The notes under the pieces are model-generated. The model did not search any database and had not been told where the DNA came from. It saw nothing but the letters and a program-made list of their open reading frames with translations. From Anaerococcus urinomassiliensis (GTDB taxonomy: Bacteria > Bacillota > Clostridia > Tissierellales > Peptoniphilaceae): a stretch of DNA of 64,000 nt. The stretch is from positions 1,364,688 through 1,428,687 of the forward strand of contig NZ_LT635782.1 in the NCBI RefSeq assembly GCF_900128425.1, read 5' to 3'. The position numbers and the translations under genes are program-made. This document shows positions 43,428-53,142 of the stretch, one piece after another (position 1 is the stretch's first letter; each line of letters starts with the position of its first letter).

Positions 43428-43760
43428 TTATAAGTTTTTAACTCTCTCAGTTTCTCTATCATAAATCTCGAATGAGCCATCATTTAATTCATTAAGCCTT
43501 TTTATGAGTTTTTTAAGAAGATCAAGCATTTTGTATTTATCTTTTTTCTCTTGGTCTTTGTCAAAATATACGGGTTCATCATTGTAATCAATTTTATAAT
43601 ATGATGAATATAAATCTTGAATTTCATTATTTAATTTTTGGATATATTCATCATTGTCAACAACATCTATGCCTGTAAGCAAGCGATCAGATTTTTCGTC
43701 GTAATACTTACTCACTAATGGTCCATCACCTAAATCTAATATTATCTCTAATTTTTTCAT
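43428..43760 (-). CDS. probable immunity protein of a decayed polymorphic toxin
   Basis: A 110-residue, acidic, soluble protein beginning MKKLEIILDLGDGPLVSKYY. It starts 9 bases after the stop of a toxin-tip remnant, in the same direction, which is the normal toxin-then-immunity order of polymorphic toxin loci. I do not recognise the immunity family. Its frame is intact although the toxin gene is broken, a common result because the immunity gene still protects against kin that make the toxin. Confidence 0.6.
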   Translation of the reverse strand: MKKLEIILDLGDGPLVSKYYDEKSDRLLTGIDVVDNDEYIQKLNNEIQDLYSSYYKIDYNDEPVYFDKDQEKKDKYKMLDLLKKLIKRLNELNDGSFEIYDRETERVKNL

Positions 43761-43769
43761 AATTAACTC

Positions 43770-43990
43770 CTATCTTGGGTAAACAGTTACTATAAAGCCA
43801 TTTGTTCCAACCGCACAAAGAACATAATGCTTCCCACCATAGTCATAAATTTTTGTAATTTTCATTCCATTTTTTCTACTTGAAACTAATCTTCCGTTTT
43901 CAATAACTGATTTTATAAAACTAGGTATTTGTTCCTTATCAACACCAAAAACTTCTTTAAGTTAATTGGTATGTATCCGTCGTATTTTTT
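43770..43990 (-). pseudogene. C-terminal toxin-domain remnant (BECR/EndoU-like RNase tip)
   Basis: The last ~60 residues of a toxin gene survive: GVDKEQIPSFIKSVIENGRL, then SSRKNGMKITKIYDYGGKHY and GTNGFIVTVYPR at the stop. The pattern of a basic strand followed by GFIVTxYP at the very end is common in contact-dependent and LXG-type RNase tips. Just upstream, GKKYDGYIPINLK continues in another frame, so one base is missing in an A run near 43961, and a stop lies further upstream. The delivery part of the protein is gone. Confidence 0.6.
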
Positions 43991-44086
43991 TCCAGGCTGT
44001 TAGTTTTTTAGTAAAGTTACTCTAAGAGCTTAATTTTAATACTTCTAAAATAAATTTTATTTAAATGTCTTGCGACGCATGGGACT

Positions 44087-47000
44087 CTATTGAATAATAT
44101 TCATAAACCTAAGGTTTGCTTCTAAGTTATCTGCATTCGATTCATATTTTAAAATTTCATAATATACACTTTTCAAATCTTCTTTAATATCATAAGTTAT
44201 TAACTCCTGTGTATTATTTATCATTTGATTAGTAATAAATATCATTAATTTATTTATTAGATCTACATTATCTTTTGATATTTCAATATCTATTGTGAAA
44301 AAATATAAAGTAAATTGCTCTATAGTAAACCCTTTATCAAATTTTTTTAATATTTCATCTAGATTGCTAGTAAAGTAAGGAAATTTCGCTAAAAATTTGA
44401 TAATAAGGTTTTTTTCATGGTTAGATGTTTTTATTGGATAATCTCGTGAACGTCTATCTAAAAAATCCTTTATCCATTTATCAAATATTTCTTTTCTTCC
44501 CGTTTTATCTAATTGGTCAATACCATTTGATAACTCAAAATAAAATAATTCTAATGTTTCCTCTGCCATATCACCACTAAATATATTAGGAATATAATCT
44601 CCCATAGCATCTTCTGAAAAGTTGAAAATTAAAGACATATATCCCTTAAATATCAATTGTCTTATATCTTTCTCAAAAATATCAATGTTTTTTATAGCTT
44701 CGTGGTATATAGGTTCAAAAACCAACGCAAATTCTGTATATAAATATGACTGATGTACAAAACCACTCCATGCCATTTTTAGTATTTCATCATCATTTGA
44801 TTTAAATTTATCTAAAATAAACTTTTCACACCAATCACTATCAATATTATAAAAGAAAGAAACATTACCTAGTATAACAACTAAAGAATCATTATATCCT
44901 TCTTCTTTTAACATTTGTTCTAAAAAAACTTTAAAACTATCCTTTAAGCATTTTTCATCGCTATTCTTTATTGAAATTTCTATTAGTTTTATTGTTGATA
45001 GAGCTAAATTACCTTTAGATGAATTCAATGCTCTCGTCATATAACCAAGTGATTTTTCTTCTGTATTACTAGAATCGTTCCATAATAATTTGATCTTTTC
45101 ATAAAAGAAATCTACAAGATTATCACTAATACTCTTTCTTGTATTTACAATTGAAAAAATAACACGAGATAGCTCAAGATTATAAATATCAACAACTAGC
45201 GGATTAAAAAATATCTTCTCAAAAGTATATATTAACTTCTGTTCATATAAATTAGATTTTTCTAAAGACATTATAATGCCTCTCCACAAATCGGTATTTA
45301 GTTCATTTTCCTTGATTAATAATTCTATAAGTTTCTCTCTAAAACTTTCATTTTCAGAACAAATTTTCTCTAATTTTCTAATCAGTGTTATTCTCTCCGC
45401 TCGTTCAAACCCATCTCCTTCATAGGATAATAATTCGTCAATAATTATTTCTAAGCTATTAACTATATCTGTGTCAGTATATGGTAATTGAGCATCTCCC
45501 CATCTTACTGTAATAGGTCCAATTGATTTTTCAGGGTTTTCTCGTGGTTGAAAATAATCATATTTCTCTTTAATAGAATTTATATTACTAATAATATCCT
45601 GATTGCTTTCATCAAACCTTTGTAGCCAAATTAGTAAGTTATATTTTTGATAAAAGTATGATTCGTCAGTAAAATTATTAGAAAGTTTTTCTTCATTCAT
45701 TATTTCATTTAAAAATATTTTTTTATCATCATCTTCCAATTTAGGGAAGATATCTGCATATAGCCAAAATAACTCTTCCTTAAAGCTTATATCAAGAATT
45801 TTAATATTATTAGATTTTAATAAATCTAATTTCTCTTTACCTGTAATGTTAGACATGTGCCTTAATATTAACAAGGAAGATCTAAGTAATATAGAAATAT
45901 CTGACGAAATATATGTTTGATACCAATATTCTTTATTCTTATTATCCATACCTAATAAAAGTTCTTTGAAAATAATAAGAAATTGTTCATGATTGCTTAG
46001 ATACTCTTCAGGTCTTGGATAGAACGAAGCAAATTCAAATTCTTCTACATTAAATCCCATAATTTTATATCTTTTCAAGTTATAGAGTTGATTTGATATA
46101 TTATTTAATATATTGATATAATATTTATTCTTAAACAATTTGTACTTATTCCACAACTCTTCCATAATGTAGTTTTCGAACTTAAAATCTATACCTATTT
46201 TATCCGTAGAGATGACTGTTTTTTTATTTAATACGAACGATAAACTTTTAGAATAAATTTCGTCTGCAACAAAATCTAACTTAGGTCTATTTGTATAACA
46301 AACATCTAACAATCGACCTACCAACATAAAATCTAAATTATTAAAATCAATTAAATTAATTAATTTTTCGATTTTTTCAATTTTAGTATTTTTATTACAA
46401 ATTATTGTCGCAATTTCTATCTGTAATTTCTTGCTCAATATAAAATCTTTATCATAACAAAATTTTAAAAATAGATCAGTTTCATTTATAATTATTTCTC
46501 TAGATAACCATTCTATTCTTTGAATACCAAAATTATCTACTTTATTATTAGAAAAAATCTCATCAAAATATCCTTCATTAAAAAGGTATTCTGCCCAATC
46601 CCTACTTTTTATTTTTGAAAAGAGCTTATCAGAATAGTGTATATTGTTTAATATTTCTCTGATTTCGAAGTCAAATTCATCATTTATTTTATTGGGTACT
46701 TCTTCTGAAATGTCCTTAATTCTTAAACTCCAGCTATTATCATCCCTGGTTACTAAATTAGATACTCTAAGTAGGGAATCATATATTTGCTTATAATTAT
46801 TTTTTTCATGAATTATAGGAGTTAATCCTAGTGGTTTATAGTTACTAGCTTGGTCACTACTAGTAAAAATATATCTTTTTTTACCAGATAAATCTGGTAA
46901 TGATCTTGTGAAATATTTCATTACAATGTCATTATAACTATAGCCAATGAAAAGCACAGTATATTCTGACTCAAATAAATCTCTTAAAAACATTGTTATA

Positions 47001-47518
47001 TTTCCACGATACATATAAGATTTTCCAAAATCAGAATCTGTAAGAACAATATCTTGAGGAATCTCAACCTCGCCATGTAAATGAACAATTCCATTAAATT
47101 TATCACCATACGGAAGTGCTGGATATGAATATACTTTTGCTTTTCTATCCTTTTTTTCTAATGCACTTTCAAGCATGCTATCATAATTAGTGGTAACAAT
47201 ACGAATATCTTTTTTAAAAAAATCAATCAAGGCCTCATGATTTGTATTTGGTTTAGTATGAGTTGCACTGAGTATATTGCAAACTTCACTGTGTACATCA
47301 TGACCTAAATTTTCAACTCTACCTAAGTACTGCTCATCGGACTCATCATTTCTTTTTTCTTGATTGGTCAATTCAGCTATTTTATACGAAAGTTCGTTAA
47401 AGCTAGATAGATTGGTTGGTTCACTCATTGATATGCCAGCCCCACAAAAAATCACAAGTTTATCATTTTTTATTGCTTCTACTAATAATTCAGGGTACTC
47501 AATATCTTTTATTATCAT
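44087..47518 (-). CDS. SIR2-domain defence protein (DSR-like NADase)
   Basis: A 1143-residue protein. The N-terminal 260 residues are a SIR2 domain: GAGIS at 26-30 binds NAD, TTNYD at 109-113, the catalytic histidine region HLHGE at 146-150 and FIGYSYND at 190-197. The remaining 880 residues are helix-rich without recognised motifs, as in the large defence-associated sirtuins that deplete NAD+ after sensing phage. The ATG follows AAGGATAATA. It stands alone, flanked by remnants and facing an unrelated nuclease-like gene, in an accessory region. The antiphage role is inferred from domain layout and place. Confidence 0.85.
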   Translation of the reverse strand: MIIKDIEYPELLVEAIKNDKLVIFCGAGISMSEPTNLSSFNELSYKIAELTNQEKRNDESDEQYLGRVENLGHDVHSEVCNILSATHTKPNTNHEALIDFFKKDIRIVTTNYDSMLESALEKKDRKAKVYSYPALPYGDKFNGIVHLHGEVEIPQDIVLTDSDFGKSYMYRGNITMFLRDLFESEYTVLFIGYSYNDIVMKYFTRSLPDLSGKKRYIFTSSDQASNYKPLGLTPIIHEKNNYKQIYDSLLRVSNLVTRDDNSWSLRIKDISEEVPNKINDEFDFEIREILNNIHYSDKLFSKIKSRDWAEYLFNEGYFDEIFSNNKVDNFGIQRIEWLSREIIINETDLFLKFCYDKDFILSKKLQIEIATIICNKNTKIEKIEKLINLIDFNNLDFMLVGRLLDVCYTNRPKLDFVADEIYSKSLSFVLNKKTVISTDKIGIDFKFENYIMEELWNKYKLFKNKYYINILNNISNQLYNLKRYKIMGFNVEEFEFASFYPRPEEYLSNHEQFLIIFKELLLGMDNKNKEYWYQTYISSDISILLRSSLLILRHMSNITGKEKLDLLKSNNIKILDISFKEELFWLYADIFPKLEDDDKKIFLNEIMNEEKLSNNFTDESYFYQKYNLLIWLQRFDESNQDIISNINSIKEKYDYFQPRENPEKSIGPITVRWGDAQLPYTDTDIVNSLEIIIDELLSYEGDGFERAERITLIRKLEKICSENESFREKLIELLIKENELNTDLWRGIIMSLEKSNLYEQKLIYTFEKIFFNPLVVDIYNLELSRVIFSIVNTRKSISDNLVDFFYEKIKLLWNDSSNTEEKSLGYMTRALNSSKGNLALSTIKLIEISIKNSDEKCLKDSFKVFLEQMLKEEGYNDSLVVILGNVSFFYNIDSDWCEKFILDKFKSNDDEILKMAWSGFVHQSYLYTEFALVFEPIYHEAIKNIDIFEKDIRQLIFKGYMSLIFNFSEDAMGDYIPNIFSGDMAEETLELFYFELSNGIDQLDKTGRKEIFDKWIKDFLDRRSRDYPIKTSNHEKNLIIKFLAKFPYFTSNLDEILKKFDKGFTIEQFTLYFFTIDIEISKDNVDLINKLMIFITNQMINNTQELITYDIKEDLKSVYYEILKYESNADNLEANLRFMNIIQ

Positions 47519-47902
47519 TATTATCCTTCCATAAAAAGATTCAGACTATAGCTCTTATTTTAATTTCTGTTAAATTAATTCATGATATAATTTCAAAATT
47601 ATATCACTTACTCTTATCATAATATATTTTTTACTAAAATCCATAGTTATAATAACAATTTACGGTTGTTATAATCTGCTGTCCTTATTATTTGTTCAAT
47701 CATTCATGGAGTAATATTTTCTTTTTCTAACAATCCTATATTAACGTTTGGAAATTATAAAATTTCATAAGAATGATACTAATCTTGTTTATTTTTATTT
47801 TGATCTAGAATTCTAAATAAATTAATATACGTTATTCAGACCAGAAAGAATATCTAATATTATTTTATTATTCAAGTATTTGTTTTTATATTATTTCTGC
47901 TT

Positions 47903-48019
47903 TTAATGTTTTTTTATAATAAAGTCCTGATTTTTTAATTCATAAGTTTGATTATAAGTATCTCCATACGCCTTTATTATTAATTCTAGACCATTATTTT
48001 TACTTAACTTAACACTCAC
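47903..48019 (-). pseudogene. fragment of a paralogue of the 41997-42455 membrane protein
   Basis: A reverse-strand frame encodes 38 residues ending in a stop, including LELIIKAYGDTYNQTYELKN. This matches the soluble end of the intact 152-residue protein (IKLRINAFGNTYKQVYEIKD) at similar positions. The membrane part is missing. The rest of 47519-48111 is AT-rich with no gene seen. Confidence 0.6.
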
Positions 48020-48111
48020 TAGTTTATCTTAGCAAGATATATAAACAAAATATGCATTATCTAACAATCCTATAAGGTATTATATCGCTCATTAAACGGT
48101 ATAATTATGAC

Positions 48112-48434
48112 ATGAAAAAATTTGAAATAACAAACTTAATTAGTTATATGGAAGTTCTTCAAGAAATAACATCAAATGGAAGTAAATTTTTCTTTTGAGG
48201 GGAAGGTGCCAAGTACAAAAAACCTTTACTAGCTAGCGGCTATAGAAAAACACAATTTCAAAATTATCTAAGGGAAGCTAGACGTGATTCCTTTAAAATA
48301 AGTCTAATGGAAGCATACTATATAATCCCTTAGTCTGCTAATGGTAAAACAACTCTAGATAATGGCAAATGCTCTGTAAATCTTGCAACAGAGAAAAAAG
48401 TAATAAATAATATAGTAAGTTTCAGGAGAATATA
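48112..48434 (+). pseudogene. FRG-domain protein remnant
   Basis: From the ATG at 48112 the frame reads MKKFEITNLISYMEVLQEI, then SKFFF, a TGA (48196-48198), and GEGAKYKKPLLASGYR. FRG domains begin with F-x-R-G followed by a Y and a P-x-x-x-R stretch, so the TGA stands where CGA (Arg) is expected. A second stop (TAG, 48331) follows, and the frame then runs into the next gene. FRG domains occur in toxin and phage-defence proteins; this one is dead. Confidence 0.55.
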
Positions 48435-50243
48435 TTGGATACAAAAAAAATTGAAGATATTTCTGTAAGCGCATTAAATTTAGCATTAAATAAATCGAAT
48501 CGTTTGAATCCATTTATTAGCTCTAATGATAAAGAGCCTTCATGGGACGGTAGTGTTCATGTTCTTTATCCAAGCATAGATAGCAACTTAAATATTTCTA
48601 AAGACATGATTATGGGGAGAGTACCTATTCAAGTTAAAGGTACTAGAAGAAAACTCCCAAAAAAGAACATTACATTTCAAGTTAATCTTTCCGACTTAAA
48701 AAACTTTCAAAAGGAAGCTGGGGCTATTTATTTTGTAGTTTTTATAGATGAAAATAACGAAACAAAAATATATTATTCTGACCTATTACCCGTAAAACTT
48801 AATAGGATTTTTAGAAATTCTAAAGCGAAAAAAAAGATAACAATTCAATTAAAAGAATTACCTAATAATACACTTGAACTTGAAAAAATTTTTTATAAGT
48901 TTCTAGATAATAATTTAAGACAAGCAAGGCTGAGTGATAATGAGCTTATTTCACTTATCGACATAGAAAATGATAATGATTTTAAAGAACTAAACTTCTT
49001 TAATACCCGATTACCAGGAGAAAGTCTCTATAGGTTTATATTCGATGATGAGGTGTATGCTTATGCTATAATAGGAGAAAATAAAATTGCACAACCTATT
49101 AAAGAAATTCTAACAAATATTACTCTTTCTTATGATTATCAAGTAGATATTAAAATCCAAGATAAAACTTATTATAAAGTTATTAGAGCATTCAAGTCAA
49201 AGAATCAAGAAAAAATAAAAATAGGTAATAGTATTTATATTGTTATTACTGAAAATGACACCATGTACACACAGATAGATTTAAGTAACAATATAAGGGA
49301 AATTGTCAGAGATTTGGACTTCATAATATCCGCACTTGATAATAAAGGTTTTTATTTTGACAATGCATTTATAGATTTTGATATATCAAATAAATCTGAT
49401 GGTGACTTTGATCTAAATTACGAACGAGAAAGATTAGATTTCTTTAAAAAATGCACACAGATGTTGGATGATATGAAGTGTTATGATGATTTTAATATAA
49501 AAGATTTATCAATTAATGAATGGACAAATTTAACTACACTTGTGTATTCGATTATTGATGGTAATAAGATAAAAATGGATAGTGACAAATCAATAATAGT
49601 CAGACCAGTAAATATTGGCTTATATTCAGTATTGATAATAGCTGTAAAACAAAATGATGAATATTTATTATATGATTACAACAGAGTAGAATTCGATCAT
49701 TTTTATTTTTCTAGCGTCGATGATCCCTCTAAAAAATTTGATACATCAAAATACTTAATACTTGACTCAGATTTACTGTCTAAGATTAGCAACTTGAATT
49801 ACTATCTCATTAAGAAATCTTTCAAAAGCATACAAGATCTAAATATTAAATATTCAGATAGCACTCATTTTCTACTTGAGGTTTTGAAGGCTTCTGATAT
49901 TTGTACAAATGAAAATCATAAAAAAGACCTTTTGCTGTTTGCAGAAGATTTTTCTTACTGGATTTTCGAAAATGATCCAAATGAAAATAACTATTATACC
50001 AACAAGCTTAATTACTATCAGACCTTAAAAAGACAAAATAAATTAACTGATATCGATAGAACTAACTTAATAAAAATTGATAAAGAAGTTCCTGGAATAA
50101 TATACAAATACGCAGCTAATTTATTATTAGATAGATATGAAGATGCGTTATATTATTTAAATGAATTAACTGAAGATGATAAATCTTATATTACTGAGCT
50201 TCCAATTTCATTTTTTTTAAATAAAGAATACGACAAAATTTAA
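48435..50243 (+). CDS. DUF4365-like PD-(D/E)XK nuclease-fold protein (602 aa)
   Basis: The N-terminus (to about residue 150) has the pattern of a restriction-endonuclease-like fold: EPSWDGSVHVLY (Asp at 38) and, 28 residues on, GRVPIQVKGT with the Q-x-K of many nucleases. That matches DUF4365-type domains. The other 450 residues have no recognised motif. The start is TTG at 48435 with AGGAG six bases before it. It lies beside the SIR2 gene in a region of decayed genes, which suggests a defence function; the activity and target are unknown. Confidence 0.6.
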   Translation: MDTKKIEDISVSALNLALNKSNRLNPFISSNDKEPSWDGSVHVLYPSIDSNLNISKDMIMGRVPIQVKGTRRKLPKKNITFQVNLSDLKNFQKEAGAIYFVVFIDENNETKIYYSDLLPVKLNRIFRNSKAKKKITIQLKELPNNTLELEKIFYKFLDNNLRQARLSDNELISLIDIENDNDFKELNFFNTRLPGESLYRFIFDDEVYAYAIIGENKIAQPIKEILTNITLSYDYQVDIKIQDKTYYKVIRAFKSKNQEKIKIGNSIYIVITENDTMYTQIDLSNNIREIVRDLDFIISALDNKGFYFDNAFIDFDISNKSDGDFDLNYERERLDFFKKCTQMLDDMKCYDDFNIKDLSINEWTNLTTLVYSIIDGNKIKMDSDKSIIVRPVNIGLYSVLIIAVKQNDEYLLYDYNRVEFDHFYFSSVDDPSKKFDTSKYLILDSDLLSKISNLNYYLIKKSFKSIQDLNIKYSDSTHFLLEVLKASDICTNENHKKDLLLFAEDFSYWIFENDPNENNYYTNKLNYYQTLKRQNKLTDIDRTNLIKIDKEVPGIIYKYAANLLLDRYEDALYYLNELTEDDKSYITELPISFFLNKEYDKI

Positions 50244-50486
50244 TTTATGTAACTTGCATTACGCTTTAATGTACTGTGTTTGTAAAACTATAGGTACCTT
50301 AATGGTGTTCAATATAATTTCATTAAATTCAATTCTAGGAATACATTCGGTTAAAATTTGTCAACAATATCTGTAAATGTCAACCGAAAATTGGTCCACA
50401 GTTATTATCGAAAAGTGGTCCACATATAGTAAAGATATTGACCACACTTGTCCTTTCCCCTAGGGGAAAGACTTTTTACATATATT

Positions 50487-51230
50487 TCATATATTCTTTG
50501 ACCACTCCATTGTATCTTCCATCCTATAAGATTTTTCTCTAGACATATCCATAATATGGGCCCTATGAGCAAGTCTATCTACTATAGCCCCAGTAAGCAT
50601 AGGATCTTTAAAAACTTCCTCCCATCTTTCAAAGTTTAAATTCGTTGTTAAAATTATCGAACCCTTATCATTTCTAGATGATAATAGGTTAAAAAGAATC
50701 TCACAGCCTATCTTATCAAAGGAAACATAACCTAGCTCATCTAAGATCACCAAGTCATATTTTTCAAATTTCTTCTTGTAGTTAGTAATTTGATTTTTAC
50801 TCATAGCCTCCTGTAGTTCTATCACAAGGTTAGGAACAGAGGTAAATAGTACATTCTTTCCAGCAATACATGCCTTAATACCTAAGGCAGTTGCATAATG
50901 AGTTTTACCACAACCAGGTGTTCCTATCATGATTATGTTTTCTTTGTTATCTATGAATTTTAGTGTTTCAAGATATTCAAATTTTTTGTTTAGTTCTAAA
51001 GAATATTTTGTTTTATCAAAGTCTTCTAAGAATTTCTTGTTGATAAATTTGGCATTTCTTATTCTTCTTGCTATGCCGTTGTTTTTCCTTCTTTCTACCT
51101 CTCTTTCTAAGAAAAGTTTTAAGAATTCTTCGTTAGATAAGTTTAGATTTGATGATTCTTCTATTAAATCCTCATATGACTCTCTTAGATAAGAGAGCTT
51201 AAGTATGTTAGAAGCTTCTTTAATATTCAT
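50487..51230 (-). CDS. istB: IS21 helper ATPase IstB
   Basis: A 247-residue AAA+ ATPase that helps the IstA transposase choose and engage target DNA. Walker A GTPGCGKT, Walker B DLVILDELGYV and sensor-1 ILTTNLNFERW are present, and the N-terminal half has the helical oligomerisation region of the family. A TTG four codons upstream is in frame, but the ATG at 51230 has GGAGG five bases before it, made by the istA end, so translation is coupled. Intact. Confidence 0.94.
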   Translation of the reverse strand: MNIKEASNILKLSYLRESYEDLIEESSNLNLSNEEFLKLFLEREVERRKNNGIARRIRNAKFINKKFLEDFDKTKYSLELNKKFEYLETLKFIDNKENIIMIGTPGCGKTHYATALGIKACIAGKNVLFTSVPNLVIELQEAMSKNQITNYKKKFEKYDLVILDELGYVSFDKIGCEILFNLLSSRNDKGSIILTTNLNFERWEEVFKDPMLTGAIVDRLAHRAHIMDMSREKSYRMEDTMEWSKNI

Positions 51231-51231
51231 C

Positions 51232-52707
51232 TTAGCCTCCAATTACAAGGCAGTCATAGGAGGCAACTATTTTTCTTGCCTTTATTTCTATGTCAGCTTC
51301 TTTTTTATCGGTTTTCACTATATCTAATACATCAAGTTCTTTCTTAGTGTTAGAATAGTTATTTAAGATATCAACTATTTGATCAATATCCTTATCTTTG
51401 TTAAGCTCTACTAATTCTATGAACTTCTTTGGGTTAGAGGTAAAGTATTTATCGAAGATGTTTTTTAAATCAGGATGACTTTTTAAGGCGAGAGAATTAC
51501 GAATTGCACCTGGTTTGCGTGCTAATGATTTTAGGTAATGAGTGATGTCAATGCTATATTCATTAGCACCATCTTTTCTTTTATGAACGGCTAGAAGTTT
51601 ATCATTTACATATATTTTAATTTCCCTAGCATAAGCTCTAACAAGAACAGTTTTTCCTACCATGTAATCTGGTAGTGAATACTTGTTTTTATCAACTTGT
51701 ATTAAAGAATACTTATCTACCTTAGCAAAAGATACTTTTGATAGTTCATAAGTAGGTCTTAGGACTAGAAGGTGTTTCTTTTCCTCATTAATCTTAGAGT
51801 CCTTATTTAACTGGATAAGTTTAGAATTTAAGTACTCTTGTGCTTGATCAATTGAATCAAACTCGTATTTTTCACAAAAAGCATCCTTTCTAATTATCCT
51901 AACACTTCCTTCAACATGACCTTTTTCGTTTCCTGAAAAACAATTGGTTACATTGACTGAAAAGCCATAGTAGTTGGCAAACTCTATTAATCTTGGGTTA
52001 AGTTCTTTTTCATTTCTACCTATGAACTTACTAACAACATTTCTCATATTATCATAGACTATTTCTCTATACATTCCTCCAATCATATTAAAAAATCTTA
52101 CTTGTGAATCAAAGAATACATCTTGATTTTGACTTGTGTATAGATAAGCCCATCTAAAATTAGATGCTGGGGAACTCATAACAGCCATATTTAAACTAAC
52201 AAGTTTGCCATCGATTACAAGCTTAAGTTCACCAAAGTCATATTCTAACCTATCAGCAAAATCATATACTTGCTTAATGAAGCATTCTTTAGAAGCTTCT
52301 CTTTTCTTTCTAACATAAACTGCTATTGAAGGATAAGATATATCAAAACCCTTATCAACAATCATCTTATGAATCTGAACAACGCTTAAAGCTTGCTTAT
52401 GATTACCCAAGATAGAATCCTTTCTTTTCTCACTTTCTAAAATCTGATCAAGATACTCATCTACTTCTTTTGTATATTTGATCTTCTTTCTATTAGAAGA
52501 ATCGTAGGAAGGCGCCTTGGCAATTTCTTCTTGAACTAATGCTCTATCTAAATTAGGATTATCTAAATTCTTAACATCTTCCTGGTACTTATTCCAATAT
52601 TTAGCTACAGTCTTCCTATTAATCTTAAGTATTCTAGATACTTCTCTATTTGAATATCCTTGATTTTTAAGTTTTATTATTGCATGTTTGTCCATTAATT
52701 TAATCAC
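51232..52707 (-). CDS. istA: IS21 transposase IstA
   Basis: A 491-residue DDE transposase. The N-terminal helix-turn-helix is NREVSRILKINRKTVAKYW; the catalytic core shows the first Asp in LEYDFGELKL, the second in VYDNMRNVV and the Glu in KGHVEGSVRIIRK; a C-terminal beta-barrel follows. The GTG at 52707 and the ATG four codons later (52695) both have usable ribosome sites; the longer form is listed. The gene looks intact and the copy at 63695 differs by only a few bases in the shared part. Confidence 0.94.
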   Translation of the reverse strand: MIKLMDKHAIIKLKNQGYSNREVSRILKINRKTVAKYWNKYQEDVKNLDNPNLDRALVQEEIAKAPSYDSSNRKKIKYTKEVDEYLDQILESEKRKDSILGNHKQALSVVQIHKMIVDKGFDISYPSIAVYVRKKREASKECFIKQVYDFADRLEYDFGELKLVIDGKLVSLNMAVMSSPASNFRWAYLYTSQNQDVFFDSQVRFFNMIGGMYREIVYDNMRNVVSKFIGRNEKELNPRLIEFANYYGFSVNVTNCFSGNEKGHVEGSVRIIRKDAFCEKYEFDSIDQAQEYLNSKLIQLNKDSKINEEKKHLLVLRPTYELSKVSFAKVDKYSLIQVDKNKYSLPDYMVGKTVLVRAYAREIKIYVNDKLLAVHKRKDGANEYSIDITHYLKSLARKPGAIRNSLALKSHPDLKNIFDKYFTSNPKKFIELVELNKDKDIDQIVDILNNYSNTKKELDVLDIVKTDKKEADIEIKARKIVASYDCLVIGG

Positions 52708-52974
52708 CTCACATACCTGCGTACCTATACTTTACATACGGAGTACAAACTAAAACAAGTGGACCATTTTTCGATTAGAATTAATCGATTATTGGACCAC
52801 TTTTAGTTTATCATTTACATCTTGTTTGCTATATAATCTAAATGTTTCCTCAAATATCCTGTCATGGTCTTTATTTTTTTCAATATTTTAATAAACTTAA
52901 TTAATGATCTAATTAATAACCTACATAATTATATAAAATCAATATTTTTAAAATGAAAATATGTACGCAAAAAC

Positions 52975-53122
52975 GGGCTGTTGCAAAATAGATAAACCGT
53001 TCCTATATCATTCGAGCACTCTCCCAGAAAGGTCTCTGTCAGCCGGCGGGCTAAACCTCAAACTTTCTGGGAGTGCACTCCAATGATGGTACGTTAGATA
53101 TCTATCAATTTGCAACAGCCCC
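52975..53122. repeat. 148-bp palindromic MITE-like element
   Basis: The ends GGGCTGTTGCAAAATAGATA and TATCAATTTGCAACAGCCC form an imperfect terminal inverted repeat, and inside, CTCCCAGAAAG (53021-53031) pairs with CTTTCTGGGAG (53063-53073), with ATCATT/AATGAT in between. Nearly the whole sequence can fold on itself. It is more GC-rich than its surroundings and encodes nothing. It resembles a miniature derivative of an insertion sequence. Confidence 0.8.
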
Positions 53123-53142
53123 TATCTTAGCTAAATATATTC

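Larger units (their letters stand above)
50372..52819 (-). mobile_element. IS21-family insertion sequence, complete copy
   Basis: The element has ends TGTAAATG (50372) and CATTTACA (52819) with inner repeats of TGGTCCAC, as in IS21 multi-repeat termini, and encodes istA and istB in tandem. Length is 2448 bp. No clear target duplication is visible (flanks AATATC and TCTTGT). A hairpin at about 50449-50471 followed by T residues can block transcription entering from the left. A second copy begins at 63583 in the opposite orientation. Confidence 0.9.

Noticed and set aside
50362..52829. Target-site duplication of the first IS21 copy
   Set aside because: The flanks AATATC and TCTTGT do not match; the duplication has been lost or the copy arose by recombination.
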